This document shows positions 5,993 to 12,481 of a stretch of 19,935 nt of DNA, in pieces. Positions within the stretch are counted from its first letter, which is position 1; each line of letters starts with the position of its first letter. The DNA is from an uncultured Collinsella sp. Lineage in GTDB: Bacteria; Actinomycetota; Coriobacteriia; Coriobacteriales; Coriobacteriaceae. Under the pieces are notes generated by a model that was given only the letters and a program-made list of their open reading frames with translations, had not been told where the DNA came from and did not search any database. The position numbers and the translations under genes were made by a program. The stretch spans positions 1 through 19,935 of the forward strand of contig CABUQK010000023.1 of assembly GCA_902493615.1 (NCBI GenBank), written 5' to 3'.

Positions 5993-6751
5993 CTATTTGC
6001 CGTTGGACACGACCGCCTGGCCCTCGACGCCGTTAAACCCAAACAGCATGTCGAGCGCTTGGATGTACCACGGCGCGTCCTTACCGACTTCTTCGATTTC
6101 CTTGGCAACTTCGCTGGCCTTCTTGGCGTTCGACGACTTCTGGCTCGACGAGGCATCCGAATCGCCGTCCAGGCCCTGCACTTCAATCCTCTTCTCGCCG
6201 GGCATCGCCATGCCCAGTTCCCGTGCCCGATCCTTAATGCCCTCTTCCGAGAGCCACTTGTCAGTGTCTTTTTTCATCTCATCTTTGTATTGCTCGCGAA
6301 TCTCGACCTGCTTGGCCAAGATGTCGTTCGAGCGTTTTGCAACGTACAGGTCGCGCACGGGGAAATACAGGCTCACGAGCGCCAGAGCCACCACGATACC
6401 GATAAACAGCGGGCGTAGAGAGCCATGCGTAAAGTCGTAGATCGCCTTGACCACCGCGTTGTCGTTGGCGTAGTGCATAAAGTCCGAGCCCGAAAAACGG
6501 TTCGAGGGCCTGCTCGACCTGTCGTGCGTCTGGGCCGAGGGACGCGACGCATGCGACGAACGTGCCGGGCGCACTGGTCCATCTGTCGAAGTATTCACTT
6601 GAGCATTGGGGCGCGAGGTACTTGTCGGGCGTTGCATGGAGCGGTCGGCGCCGGCGTAGGCGGACCCACCGAGCTGCACCGTGCGCGCACGGCGAGGCGA
6701 CGGCTCACGCGAACCGGCGGAATAGTACCTGTTGTCGTAAATCTGATCCAT
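5993..6751 (-). CDS. FtsB/DivIC-type septum formation initiator protein
   Basis: A 252-residue bitopic membrane protein of the DivIC/FtsB family, which bridges FtsL and FtsQ/DivIB in the divisome. The ATG at 6751 (MDQIYDNRYY) was chosen because the upstream frame runs through the promoter region and into the enolase terminator. Residues 1-110 are a long low-complexity cytoplasmic tail rich in Ser, Arg, Pro and Thr, far longer than in FtsB of E. coli. One membrane segment follows (about 114-133, PLFIGIVVALALVSLYF). After it comes a coiled coil (about 140-175, rich in Lys, Glu and Gln) and the family motif ARELGMAMPGE. The C-terminal part is charged and ends near a hydrophobic stretch (APWYIQALDMLFGF). 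It sits between eno and ppx, as in other actinobacteria. Confidence 0.88.
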   Translation of the reverse strand: MDQIYDNRYYSAGSREPSPRRARTVQLGGSAYAGADRSMQRPTSTSRPNAQVNTSTDGPVRPARSSHASRPSAQTHDRSSRPSNRFSGSDFMHYANDNAVVKAIYDFTHGSLRPLFIGIVVALALVSLYFPVRDLYVAKRSNDILAKQVEIREQYKDEMKKDTDKWLSEEGIKDRARELGMAMPGEKRIEVQGLDGDSDASSSQKSSNAKKASEVAKEIEEVGKDAPWYIQALDMLFGFNGVEGQAVVSNGK

Positions 6752-6788
6752 GTGCGCCTTGTGCGGTTGAGGTTTGTTTGCGCTAAGT

Positions 6789-6794
6789 ATTCTA
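6789..6794 (-). promoter_or_regulatory. Tentative -10 of the divIC-ppx unit
   Basis: TAGAAT on the minus strand lies about 40 nt before the divIC start, with an overlapping alternative TATAAC just upstream. No -35 is convincing. The enolase terminator just upstream makes a separate promoter here likely. Confidence 0.35.
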
Positions 6795-6842
6795 GTTATA
6801 GCACGAGCGCGCGCACCGCCTTCGCCAGCCTTTGCTCGACAT

Positions 6843-6874
6843 AAAAAAGGCGCTGAGCCGTATGGCCCAGCGCC
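6843..6874 (-). terminator. Rho-independent terminator of eno
   Basis: On the minus strand GGCGCTG (6874-6868) pairs with CAGCGCC (6855-6849), with an inner GCC/GGC stem, followed by TTTTTT (6848-6843). It lies 73 nt after the enolase stop and before the divIC promoter region. Confidence 0.92.
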
Positions 6875-6947
6875 CAATGGTGCTCAACCGCGCCCGGCTG
6901 GAGCAAGGCGAATCCGAGTCTTCCCCGCCCCCGCGACCTCCGCGTGC

Positions 6948-8237
6948 CTAGCGAATGTTGTAGAACGCGGCCTTGCCGGCGTAGCGCGCGCTGCCCTCGA
7001 GCTCGTCCTCGATGCGGATGAGCTGGTTGTACTTGGCGATACGGTCGCTGCGGCACGGGGCGCCCGACTTGATCTGGCCGGCGTTGACGCCCACGACCAG
7101 GTCGGCGATCGTGGAGTCCTCGGTCTCGCCGGAACGGTGGCTCACGATGCAGGCGTAGCCGGCCTCCTTGGCGGTCTCGATGGCCTCGAGCGACTCGGTG
7201 AGCGTGCCGATCTGGTTGACCTTGACCAGGATCGCGTTGGCGGCGCCCAGCTCAATGCCCTTCTTGAGGCGCTCGGTGTTGGTGACGAACAGGTCGTCGC
7301 CCACCAGCTGCACCTTGTTGCCAATGCGGCGGGTAAGCTCGACCCAGCCGTCCCAGTCCTCCTCGGCCATGCCGTCCTCGATGGAGATGACGGGATAGGT
7401 GTCGACGAGCTTCTCCCAGTAATCAACCATCTGGGCGCTCGTGTACTCCACGCCCTCGCCCTTGAGCTCGTACATGCCGGTCTCGGCGTTGTAGAACTCG
7501 GTCGAGGCGGGGTCCATGGCGTACATGAAGTCGACGCCGGGCTTAAAGCCGGCCTTCTCCACGGCCTTGGTGATGTACTCGAACGGCTCGGCATTGGTCT
7601 TGAGGTTGGGCGCAAAGCCGCCCTCGTCGCCCACGCCGCCGCCCAGGCCGGCCTCGTGCAGCACGCCCTTGAGGGTATGGTAGACCTCGGCGCACCAACG
7701 CAGGCCCTCGGCAAAGCTCGGGGCGCCCACCGGCATGATCATGAACTCCTGGAAGTCAACGTTATTGTCGGCATGCACGCCGCCGTTGAGGATGTTCATC
7801 ATAGGTGTGGGCAGCAGATGAGCGTTGACGCCGCCCAGGTACTGGTACAGCGACAGGCCCGCCGACTCGGCGGCGGCGCGGGCAACGGCCAGCGACACAC
7901 CCAGGATGGCGTTGGCACCGAGCTTGGTCTTGTTGGGGGTACCGTCCGCGGCAATCAGCGCGGCATCGACGGCGCGCTGGTCGAAGGCATCGAGGCCCAC
8001 GACGGCGTTAGCGCACTCGTTGTTGACGTGCTCGACGGCCTGCGAAACGCCCTTGCCCAGGTAGCGGCCCTTGTCGCCATCGCGTAGCTCGCAGGCCTCA
8101 AAGGCGCCGGTCGAAGCACCCGAAGGCACCATTGCGCGGCCAAAGCTGCCGTCCTCGAGCACGACCTCGACCTCGACGGTGGGATTGCCGCGGCTGTCGA
8201 GCACCTCGCGACCGTAGACGTCCAAAATATCGCTCAT
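6948..8237 (-). CDS. eno: Enolase (phosphopyruvate hydratase)
   Basis: A 429-residue enolase converting 2-phosphoglycerate to phosphoenolpyruvate in glycolysis; length is typical. The N-terminus shows YGREVLDSRGNPTVEVEV and the flexible loop SGASTGAFEA. The barrel carries the acidic loop GVGDEGGFAP, the magnesium ligands in VISIEDGMAEEDWDGW and VGDDLFVTN, the catalytic lysine in LVKVNQIGTL, and the phosphate-binding SHRSGETEDSTIADL. The C-terminus holds IKSGAPCRSDRIAKYNQLIRIE. All catalytic residues are present. A GGGAG site precedes the ATG at 8237. It has its own strong terminator, so it appears to be a single-gene transcription unit within the mazG-eno-divIC-ppx neighbourhood. Confidence 0.98.
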   Translation of the reverse strand: MSDILDVYGREVLDSRGNPTVEVEVVLEDGSFGRAMVPSGASTGAFEACELRDGDKGRYLGKGVSQAVEHVNNECANAVVGLDAFDQRAVDAALIAADGTPNKTKLGANAILGVSLAVARAAAESAGLSLYQYLGGVNAHLLPTPMMNILNGGVHADNNVDFQEFMIMPVGAPSFAEGLRWCAEVYHTLKGVLHEAGLGGGVGDEGGFAPNLKTNAEPFEYITKAVEKAGFKPGVDFMYAMDPASTEFYNAETGMYELKGEGVEYTSAQMVDYWEKLVDTYPVISIEDGMAEEDWDGWVELTRRIGNKVQLVGDDLFVTNTERLKKGIELGAANAILVKVNQIGTLTESLEAIETAKEAGYACIVSHRSGETEDSTIADLVVGVNAGQIKSGAPCRSDRIAKYNQLIRIEDELEGSARYAGKAAFYNIR

Positions 8238-8310
8238 GTTGTCTCCCTCTCACTTGGAAACGTAGTGGATGCAAGCGACCGGCTGACCGTGCACCGTCGG
8301 TGCGCCTCCG

Positions 8311-8355
8311 TAAGTTAGCCATGTCGCACTTTTTGCATTATGCCCTAAGTTAGCC
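8311..8355 (-). promoter_or_regulatory. Putative eno promoter with two direct repeats
   Basis: On the minus strand CATAAT (8342-8337) is a plausible -10 for eno, about 100 nt before its start. The 10-mer GGCTAACTTA occurs twice in the same orientation, at 8355-8346 just upstream and at 8320-8311 just downstream of this box, 35 bp apart. That placement suits a regulator that blocks the promoter. No good -35 is visible. Confidence 0.4.
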
Positions 8356-8376
8356 GAGGGATACACTTGATTTTCG

Positions 8377-8422
8377 AAAAATTTAGCGGGAACGATGAGG
8401 CGTGTCAGCCCGTCGTTCCCGC
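8377..8422 (-). terminator. Rho-independent terminator of the larC-like/yfcE/mazG unit
   Basis: A perfect 10-bp stem, GCGGGAACGA (8422-8413 on the minus strand) with TCGTTCCCGC (8395-8386), is followed by TAAATTTTT. It begins 4 nt after the mazG stop. Confidence 0.9.
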
Positions 8423-8426
8423 AGTC

Positions 8427-9287
8427 TTACTCCTCTGCCTTGGCGGCATCCCAGAGGTCGTTGAGGCCGTGGGTCGAAAGCCCGGCAAGATCCACGTGGG
8501 CGTCAGCCGCCATCCGCTCCATTGCAGCCCAACGGCGACGGAACTTTGCCGTACTGGCGCGCAGGGCGCTCTCGGCGTCGATACCCTCTTTGCGTGCCAC
8601 GTTGACTAGGGCAAAGAGCAGGTCGCCAAACTCCATCTCGCGCTCGGGCGAGCCGGGAGCCTCGGCCTCAAACTCAGCGCGCTCCTCGGCAACCTCGTCC
8701 CACACATCCTGGACCGTCTCCCACTCAAAGCCCACGGCAGCTGCCTTGCGCGAGACCTTCTGAGCCTGCATCAGCGCCGGCAGATGCGTGGGCACGCCGT
8801 CGAGCAGGCCCTCGGGCGTGGCCTCACCCGCCGCCACGGCCTTGTCCTTGGCGGCTTTCTCGGCAAGCTTGACCTCGTCCCAAATCTTGAGCACCTCGTC
8901 GGAGCTGTCGGCATCCGCATCGCCAAACACGTGCGGGTGGCGACGAATGAGCTTGGCGTCGATATCGCGCGCCACGTCGGCCAGTGTAAACTCGCCGGCG
9001 TCGGCCGCAATCTGCGCATGCAGCACTACCTGCATGAGCACGTCGCCCAGCTCCTCGCGTAGGTGAACCGCGTCGTCCGCCTCGATGCAGTCGAGCGCCT
9101 CGTAGGCCTCCTCGATCATGTTCTTGCCAATGCTGCGGTGCGTCTGCTCACGGTCCCACGGGCAGCCATCGGGCTGACGCAGACGCCAGATGGTCTGCAC
9201 CAGATGCTGCAGCTCGGTCGACGCGTCTACCAGCGTGGACAGATCGCGCGAGCCCTCGGCATTTTGCTGAGCCATGTGCTGCGCCAT
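8427..9287 (-). CDS. mazG: Nucleoside triphosphate pyrophosphohydrolase MazG
   Basis: A 286-residue protein with two tandem MazG domains, which hydrolyse (d)NTPs to monophosphate and pyrophosphate and can clear damaged nucleotides. The first domain (about 30-135) begins LVQTIWRLRQPDGCPWDREQTH, the usual MazG opening, and has EEAYEALDCIE and EELGDVLMQVV as metal-binding acidic helices. The second (about 165-265) has the key segments VGFEWETVQDVWDEVAEE and EMEFGDLLFALVN. The HPHVFGD motif lies between. The ATG at 9287 follows GGAGGAG; longer upstream frames only overlap the phosphodiesterase gene. It lies 2 nt after that gene's stop, so the two are cotranscribed, and eno follows downstream. Confidence 0.95.
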   Translation of the reverse strand: MAQHMAQQNAEGSRDLSTLVDASTELQHLVQTIWRLRQPDGCPWDREQTHRSIGKNMIEEAYEALDCIEADDAVHLREELGDVLMQVVLHAQIAADAGEFTLADVARDIDAKLIRRHPHVFGDADADSSDEVLKIWDEVKLAEKAAKDKAVAAGEATPEGLLDGVPTHLPALMQAQKVSRKAAAVGFEWETVQDVWDEVAEERAEFEAEAPGSPEREMEFGDLLFALVNVARKEGIDAESALRASTAKFRRRWAAMERMAADAHVDLAGLSTHGLNDLWDAAKAEE

Positions 9288-9289
9288 GG

Positions 9290-9838
9290 CTACTCCTCCT
9301 CCATGACCACGTGGCGGAACGCGCCGCCCTCGTAGATGCCGTAGCTGTGCGTGCCGTCCTTGGGGATGCTCACGCTGCCGGGGTTGAAGAGCCACAGGCC
9401 CAGGTGCGCGGCGCTTTCCTCGTTGACCTTGATGTGCGTATGGCCGTAGACGAGCGCGGAGCCCTCGGGCAACGCGGGCGCGTGGTCGACGCTGTTGTGC
9501 ATGCCGGCGCCAAAGACATGGCCGTGCGTCAGGAACAGCTCGCGGCCGGTCTCGTCGAACAGCGTGGCATAGTCGGCCATGACGGGGAAGTCGAGCACCA
9601 TCTGGTCGACCTCGGCGTCGCAGTTGCCGCGCACCGCGATGATGCGGTCGGCCAGGGCGTTGAGCAGCGGGATTACGCGCTTGGGGGCGTAATCGCGCGG
9701 CAGGTCGTTGCGCGGACCGTGGTAGAGCAGGTCGCCCAGCAGCACGATGCGGTCAGGCTGCTCGGACTCGATGGCGGCGCAGAGGCGCTCGGTCCAATAT
9801 GCCGAGCCGTGGATATCGGAGGCGATGAGGTATTTCAT
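9290..9838 (-). CDS. YfcE-type metallophosphodiesterase
   Basis: A 182-residue calcineurin-like phosphoesterase of the YfcE family. The metal-binding motifs appear in order: SDIHG (8-12), GDLLYHGP, RGNCDAEVD, THGHVFG and GHTHIK. NPGSVSIPK near the C-terminus is also family-typical. Length equals that of E. coli YfcE (184). The natural substrate of YfcE is not settled; phosphodiesters are hydrolysed in vitro. AAAGGA precedes the ATG. It follows the LarC-like gene after 60 nt and precedes mazG by 2 nt. Confidence 0.93.
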   Translation of the reverse strand: MKYLIASDIHGSAYWTERLCAAIESEQPDRIVLLGDLLYHGPRNDLPRDYAPKRVIPLLNALADRIIAVRGNCDAEVDQMVLDFPVMADYATLFDETGRELFLTHGHVFGAGMHNSVDHAPALPEGSALVYGHTHIKVNEESAAHLGLWLFNPGSVSIPKDGTHSYGIYEGGAFRHVVMEEE

Positions 9839-9898
9839 GGGGAGATCCTTTCGAATGGGGTTGATATGGCTAGGCGCAGGATGTCGCCACCAGCCGCG

Positions 9899-10384
9899 TT
9901 ATTCAAATCGCAGTGCCGCGCTCTGGGCCGTCTGCATCACGCGCTGGAGCGGCACATTATGCTCGCGAGCGAGACGGGCGCAGTCCTCGTACTCGGGCGC
10001 TGCACGCTCGCTGCCATCGGGCAGGGCTGCCACCTTTACGGCCACCTCGCCCCAAGGCGTCGCCACTTGTTCAAAGTGGCGCGGCAGGCAGACGCGCTCC
10101 ATGACCTGGCGGCGGATGCCATTGGTCGTAGTTTCCAAAAAGATAATCGTCTGTAGACGTTCGATATCCTCATGCGAGCAGATCACCTGCAGCTGCCAGC
10201 CGGGACGGCCTTTCTTGCAATAAACGGGCAGCCAGTGCACCTCGCGCGCACCGGCCTCGCGCAGGCGGTCGGCGGCGTAGGCGAGCACCTCGGGCGACGC
10301 ATCGTCGATGTCGCATTCCAGCTTGACGATGGTCTCGGGCGCATCGGTCTCGCGAGACAGCGGAGATTTGCTATCGCATGGCAT
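9899..10384 (-). CDS. Stand-alone LarC C-terminal domain protein (nickel-pincer cofactor-related)
   Basis: A 161-residue protein corresponding to the C-terminal half of LarC, the CTP-dependent enzyme that inserts nickel into the pincer cofactor of lactate racemase-type enzymes. The match is clear from LECDIDDASPEVLAYAADRL, GAREVHWLPVYCKKGRPG and FLETTTNGIRRQVMERVCLPR, then ATPWGEVAVKVA. The ATG at 10384 was chosen because GGAAAGGAG lies 9 nt upstream; the frame further upstream is not family-like. The N-terminal LarC domain is absent: no LarC1-like coding lies upstream on the same strand, and no larA, larB or larE gene is in the window. The region after the start (about residues 5-22) is a polar lead-in. 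Either it works with a separate partner elsewhere or it does something else. Confidence 0.85.
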   Translation of the reverse strand: MPCDSKSPLSRETDAPETIVKLECDIDDASPEVLAYAADRLREAGAREVHWLPVYCKKGRPGWQLQVICSHEDIERLQTIIFLETTTNGIRRQVMERVCLPRHFEQVATPWGEVAVKVAALPDGSERAAPEYEDCARLAREHNVPLQRVMQTAQSAALRFE

Positions 10385-10529
10385 ACGGTCCGGCTCCTTT
10401 CCGCACGGGCTCGTTTTGTTCATCCAAACGCTAGCACATCGCGGGCGGCGTGGGGGCGGCGTCATGGGATAGGTGCGACTTTTGCTGGGCGCAAGTGCTG
10501 GCGCGCTCCAACGCCGGCCCGCTCCACTC

Positions 10530-10594
10530 AAACGTGTACGTCAGCCTCCAAACATGTCATTTTTTGTCGGTTTTGGAGGCTGATGTGCATGTTT
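10530..10594. repeat. Long hairpin repeat (23-bp stem)
   Basis: Bases 10530-10552 pair with 10572-10594. The inner 12 bp (TCAGCCTCCAAA with TTTGGAGGCTGA) are perfect. The outer 11 bp have three differences, all of which form G-U pairs if the plus strand is transcribed. The 19-nt loop contains TTTTTT. With a one-base bulge the stem extends by a further CTC/GAG. Confidence 0.85.
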
Positions 10595-10686
10595 TGAGAG
10601 CGCAAGCGAGGCCGCACCGCGCGCCGCACAGCCTTTCCAATCGATTTCGACCCCCGGCGTGCCCGGCGTGTTGAGAGCTGCGCCAT

Positions 10687-10724
10687 TACAATGGAGCGGA
10701 TTCGCTTGACGCAAAGGAGCCGCT
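10687..10724 (+). promoter_or_regulatory. -10 box and ribosome-binding site of the PHP phosphatase gene
   Basis: TACAAT at 10687-10692 is a fair -10 with no clear -35. AAAGGAG at 10713-10719 is 5 nt before the ATG at 10725, so the coding start is well supported. Confidence 0.5.
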
Positions 10725-11636
10725 ATGCCCATGTGCCCGCTGGTCGATTGCCACACCCACACCTCGTTTTCGGACGGGCATGCCTCGTTTGAGGAAAACG
10801 TCCGCGCTGCCGCGGCCGCTGGCTGCCGGGTCATGGTCTCGACCGACCACCTCACCTTACCAGCCAGCATGGATGCCAACTGCGAGGTGCAGGTTACTGA
10901 GGGCGACCTGCCGGCACATCGTCTGGCTTTTGAGGATGCTCGCAAGCTTGCCGCGCAGATTGCGTCGGAGCTCGAGCTTATCTATGGCTTTGAATGCGAT
11001 TGGTACGAGGGCTGCGAGCCTTTGGTTGAGCGCTGGTCCCAGGGCGCCGTCGTACGCCTGGGCAGCGTGCATTGGATTGGCAACCCAGGCGATATCATGG
11101 CCGGCGCTGCGGCCACGGCAGGGGCAGAGGGTGTCGCACGCCCCGATACGCCCGATTCACGCTGCGGCTGGATCGATGACGACACCAACTTGCATGTTTG
11201 GGAAAACTTAGGCGTGCGCGGTGTATGGGAACGCTATGTCGATGACTGGTGCCGTGCTTGCGAAAGCTCACTCAACTTTGATGTAATGGCCCACCCCGAC
11301 CTGGTCATGCGCTTTTCGAAGGAAGGCTTTGCGCCCGACTTTGACCCCGCGCCGTTCTGGGGGCAGATGGCAGAGTGCGCGCACGATACGGGCCGCCGCG
11401 TTGAGGTCTCGACCGCCGCACCGCGCAAGGGCCTCGACGACTACTATCCCGCGACCGGATTGCTGCGTTGCTTTGCCCACGCCGAGGTGCCGATCACTTT
11501 TGGCTCGGACGCACACCGCGCCTGCGACATCTGCTGGAACATCCGTGAAGCCCAGGCACACGCCTACGACTGCGGCTACCGAACCTTCGGCATCCCCCAC
11601 GCCACCGGCGAATGGGAATCCACACCCCTCGCCTAA
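10725..11636 (+). CDS. hisK: PHP-domain histidinol-phosphatase
   Basis: A 303-residue PHP-superfamily phosphoesterase, the type that hydrolyses histidinol phosphate to histidinol in Gram-positive bacteria. The metal ligands fall in the usual motifs: LVDCHTHTSFSDGH (His10, His12), VSTDHLTLP, YGFECDWYEG, RLGSVHWIG, VMAHPDLVMRF and FGSDAHRACD. Length matches HisK/HisJ-type enzymes (about 270-310). HisB in this window has only the dehydratase domain, so a separate phosphatase is required, and this gene fills that step. It is on the opposite strand, with its stop only 2 bp from the hisE stop, so its transcript runs into the his operon in antisense. General PHP phosphoesterase activity on another substrate is possible, but the context argues for histidine synthesis. 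Confidence 0.87.
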   Translation: MPMCPLVDCHTHTSFSDGHASFEENVRAAAAAGCRVMVSTDHLTLPASMDANCEVQVTEGDLPAHRLAFEDARKLAAQIASELELIYGFECDWYEGCEPLVERWSQGAVVRLGSVHWIGNPGDIMAGAAATAGAEGVARPDTPDSRCGWIDDDTNLHVWENLGVRGVWERYVDDWCRACESSLNFDVMAHPDLVMRFSKEGFAPDFDPAPFWGQMAECAHDTGRRVEVSTAAPRKGLDDYYPATGLLRCFAHAEVPITFGSDAHRACDICWNIREAQAHAYDCGYRTFGIPHATGEWESTPLA

Positions 11637-11638
11637 GA

Positions 11639-11956
11639 CTAGTGGCGGCGGGCGTTGAGTTCGCCGGCTAGCTCGTCGAGGGTAATGCCGTAGCGCTCAA
11701 GCGTCACGAGCAAGTGGTAGACCAGGTCACCGGCCTCGTAGCGAATGTGATCGTGATCGTTATCCTTGCAGGCCATGATCACCTCGCTCGCCTCCTCGGC
11801 AAGCTTCTTAAGCAGCTCATCCTCGACGTCGGTCAGCAGGCGAGCGGTATAGCTCTCCTGCGGCGACGCGTCGCGACGACCATGAATCACCTCGGCCAGC
11901 CCCGTCAGTGTCTCGCCGATATTTCCATCCTGAACGTTTGCGGTGCGCACACCCAT
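11639..11956 (-). CDS. hisE: Phosphoribosyl-ATP pyrophosphatase
   Basis: A 105-residue HisE, which hydrolyses phosphoribosyl-ATP to phosphoribosyl-AMP and pyrophosphate, the second step of histidine synthesis. It has the all-helical MazG-like fold. The family motifs are SYTARLLTDVEDELLKKLAEEASEV, with the EExxE metal-binding helix, and RYEAGDLVYHLLVTL with the second acidic pair. AAAGGA precedes the ATG. It is the last gene of the operon, 46 nt after hisI, and encoded separately from it, unlike the HisIE fusion of enterobacteria. Confidence 0.96.
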   Translation of the reverse strand: MGVRTANVQDGNIGETLTGLAEVIHGRRDASPQESYTARLLTDVEDELLKKLAEEASEVIMACKDNDHDHIRYEAGDLVYHLLVTLERYGITLDELAGELNARRH

Positions 11957-12002
11957 GGTTCAATCCTTTCTGGTTGGCCAAGCGCCTAGTCGAGCGCCCG
12001 CC

Positions 12003-12332
12003 CTACGCGAGTTTCTTAAAGAAGCAGGTGCGGTTGCCGGTATGGCAGGCCGGACCCGGCGAGTCGACCTTGACCAGCAGTGTATCGTTATCGCAGTCGG
12101 CCCAGAGCTCCTTGACCTCTTGCATATTGCCGCTCGTCGCGCCCTTGTTCCAGAGCTCCTGACGGCTGCGGCTCCAAAACCACGTGGTACCGGTCTTGAG
12201 CGTCAGCCCCACCGACTCCTCGTTCATCCAAGCAACCATAAGCACCTCGCCGGTGTCATATTGCTGAACCACACAGGGAATCAGCCCGCGGGCGTCGTAT
12301 TTAAGATCAGACGCTTCTATTACCTCAGTCAT
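12003..12332 (-). CDS. hisI: Phosphoribosyl-AMP cyclohydrolase
   Basis: A 109-residue HisI, opening the adenine ring of phosphoribosyl-AMP in the third step. The conserved segments are GLIPCVVQQYDTGEVLMVAWMN, TTWFWSRSRQELWNKGATSGN and DCDNDTLLVKVDSPGPACHTG followed by RTCFF. The cysteines in DCD, ACH and RTC are the zinc ligands of the family, and the aspartates of DCDND bind magnesium. Two ATGs lie in tandem at 12335 and 12332; the second was chosen because GGGAG lies 5 nt before it and only 2 nt before the first. Unlike most junctions in the operon, the gap to hisF upstream is about 150 nt and is filled by a large hairpin repeat. Confidence 0.96.
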   Translation of the reverse strand: MTEVIEASDLKYDARGLIPCVVQQYDTGEVLMVAWMNEESVGLTLKTGTTWFWSRSRQELWNKGATSGNMQEVKELWADCDNDTLLVKVDSPGPACHTGNRTCFFKKLA

Positions 12333-12377
12333 CATTTCTCCCAAGTAATTACCGTAAACCCCACAGGTCGGCGAGGG

Positions 12378-12472
12378 TTGTCCAGGTGCCCGAGATTCCG
12401 AGCGACAAGCCCGACGACGCGTACTTAAGTACGCGAGGAGGGTTGGAGCCGGAAGGTCGGGTGCCTGGGCAA
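12378..12472. repeat. 95-bp imperfect hairpin repeat between hisF and hisI
   Basis: The outer arms 12378-12399 and 12451-12472 pair at 20 of 22 positions if G-U pairs are counted. The centre CGCGTACTTAAGTACGCG (12418-12435) is a perfect 18-bp palindrome. The segments between are less well paired. No T-run follows on the minus strand, so it is not a simple terminator. Confidence 0.85.
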
Positions 12473-12481
12473 GCCGCAGCA

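Larger units (their letters stand above)
10385..10724. other. Non-coding divergent region between the LarC-like gene and the PHP phosphatase gene
   Basis: About 340 bases with no supported gene. It holds the leader of the LarC-like gene at its left end, the long hairpin repeat at 10530-10594, and the promoter and ribosome-binding site of the phosphatase gene at its right end. Confidence 0.7.

Noticed and set aside
6774..8087. A 437-residue open frame on the plus strand, antisense to eno
   Set aside because: Fully opposite enolase, low-complexity Leu/Val/Gly/His-rich translation, no ribosome-binding site and no motif. A by-product of codon bias.
9899..10531. A longer LarC-like protein, or a programmed frameshift joining it to an upstream LarC1
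   Set aside because: The frame upstream of 10384 is not LarC-like, other frames show no LarC1 coding, and a strong ribosome-binding site marks 10384 as a true start.
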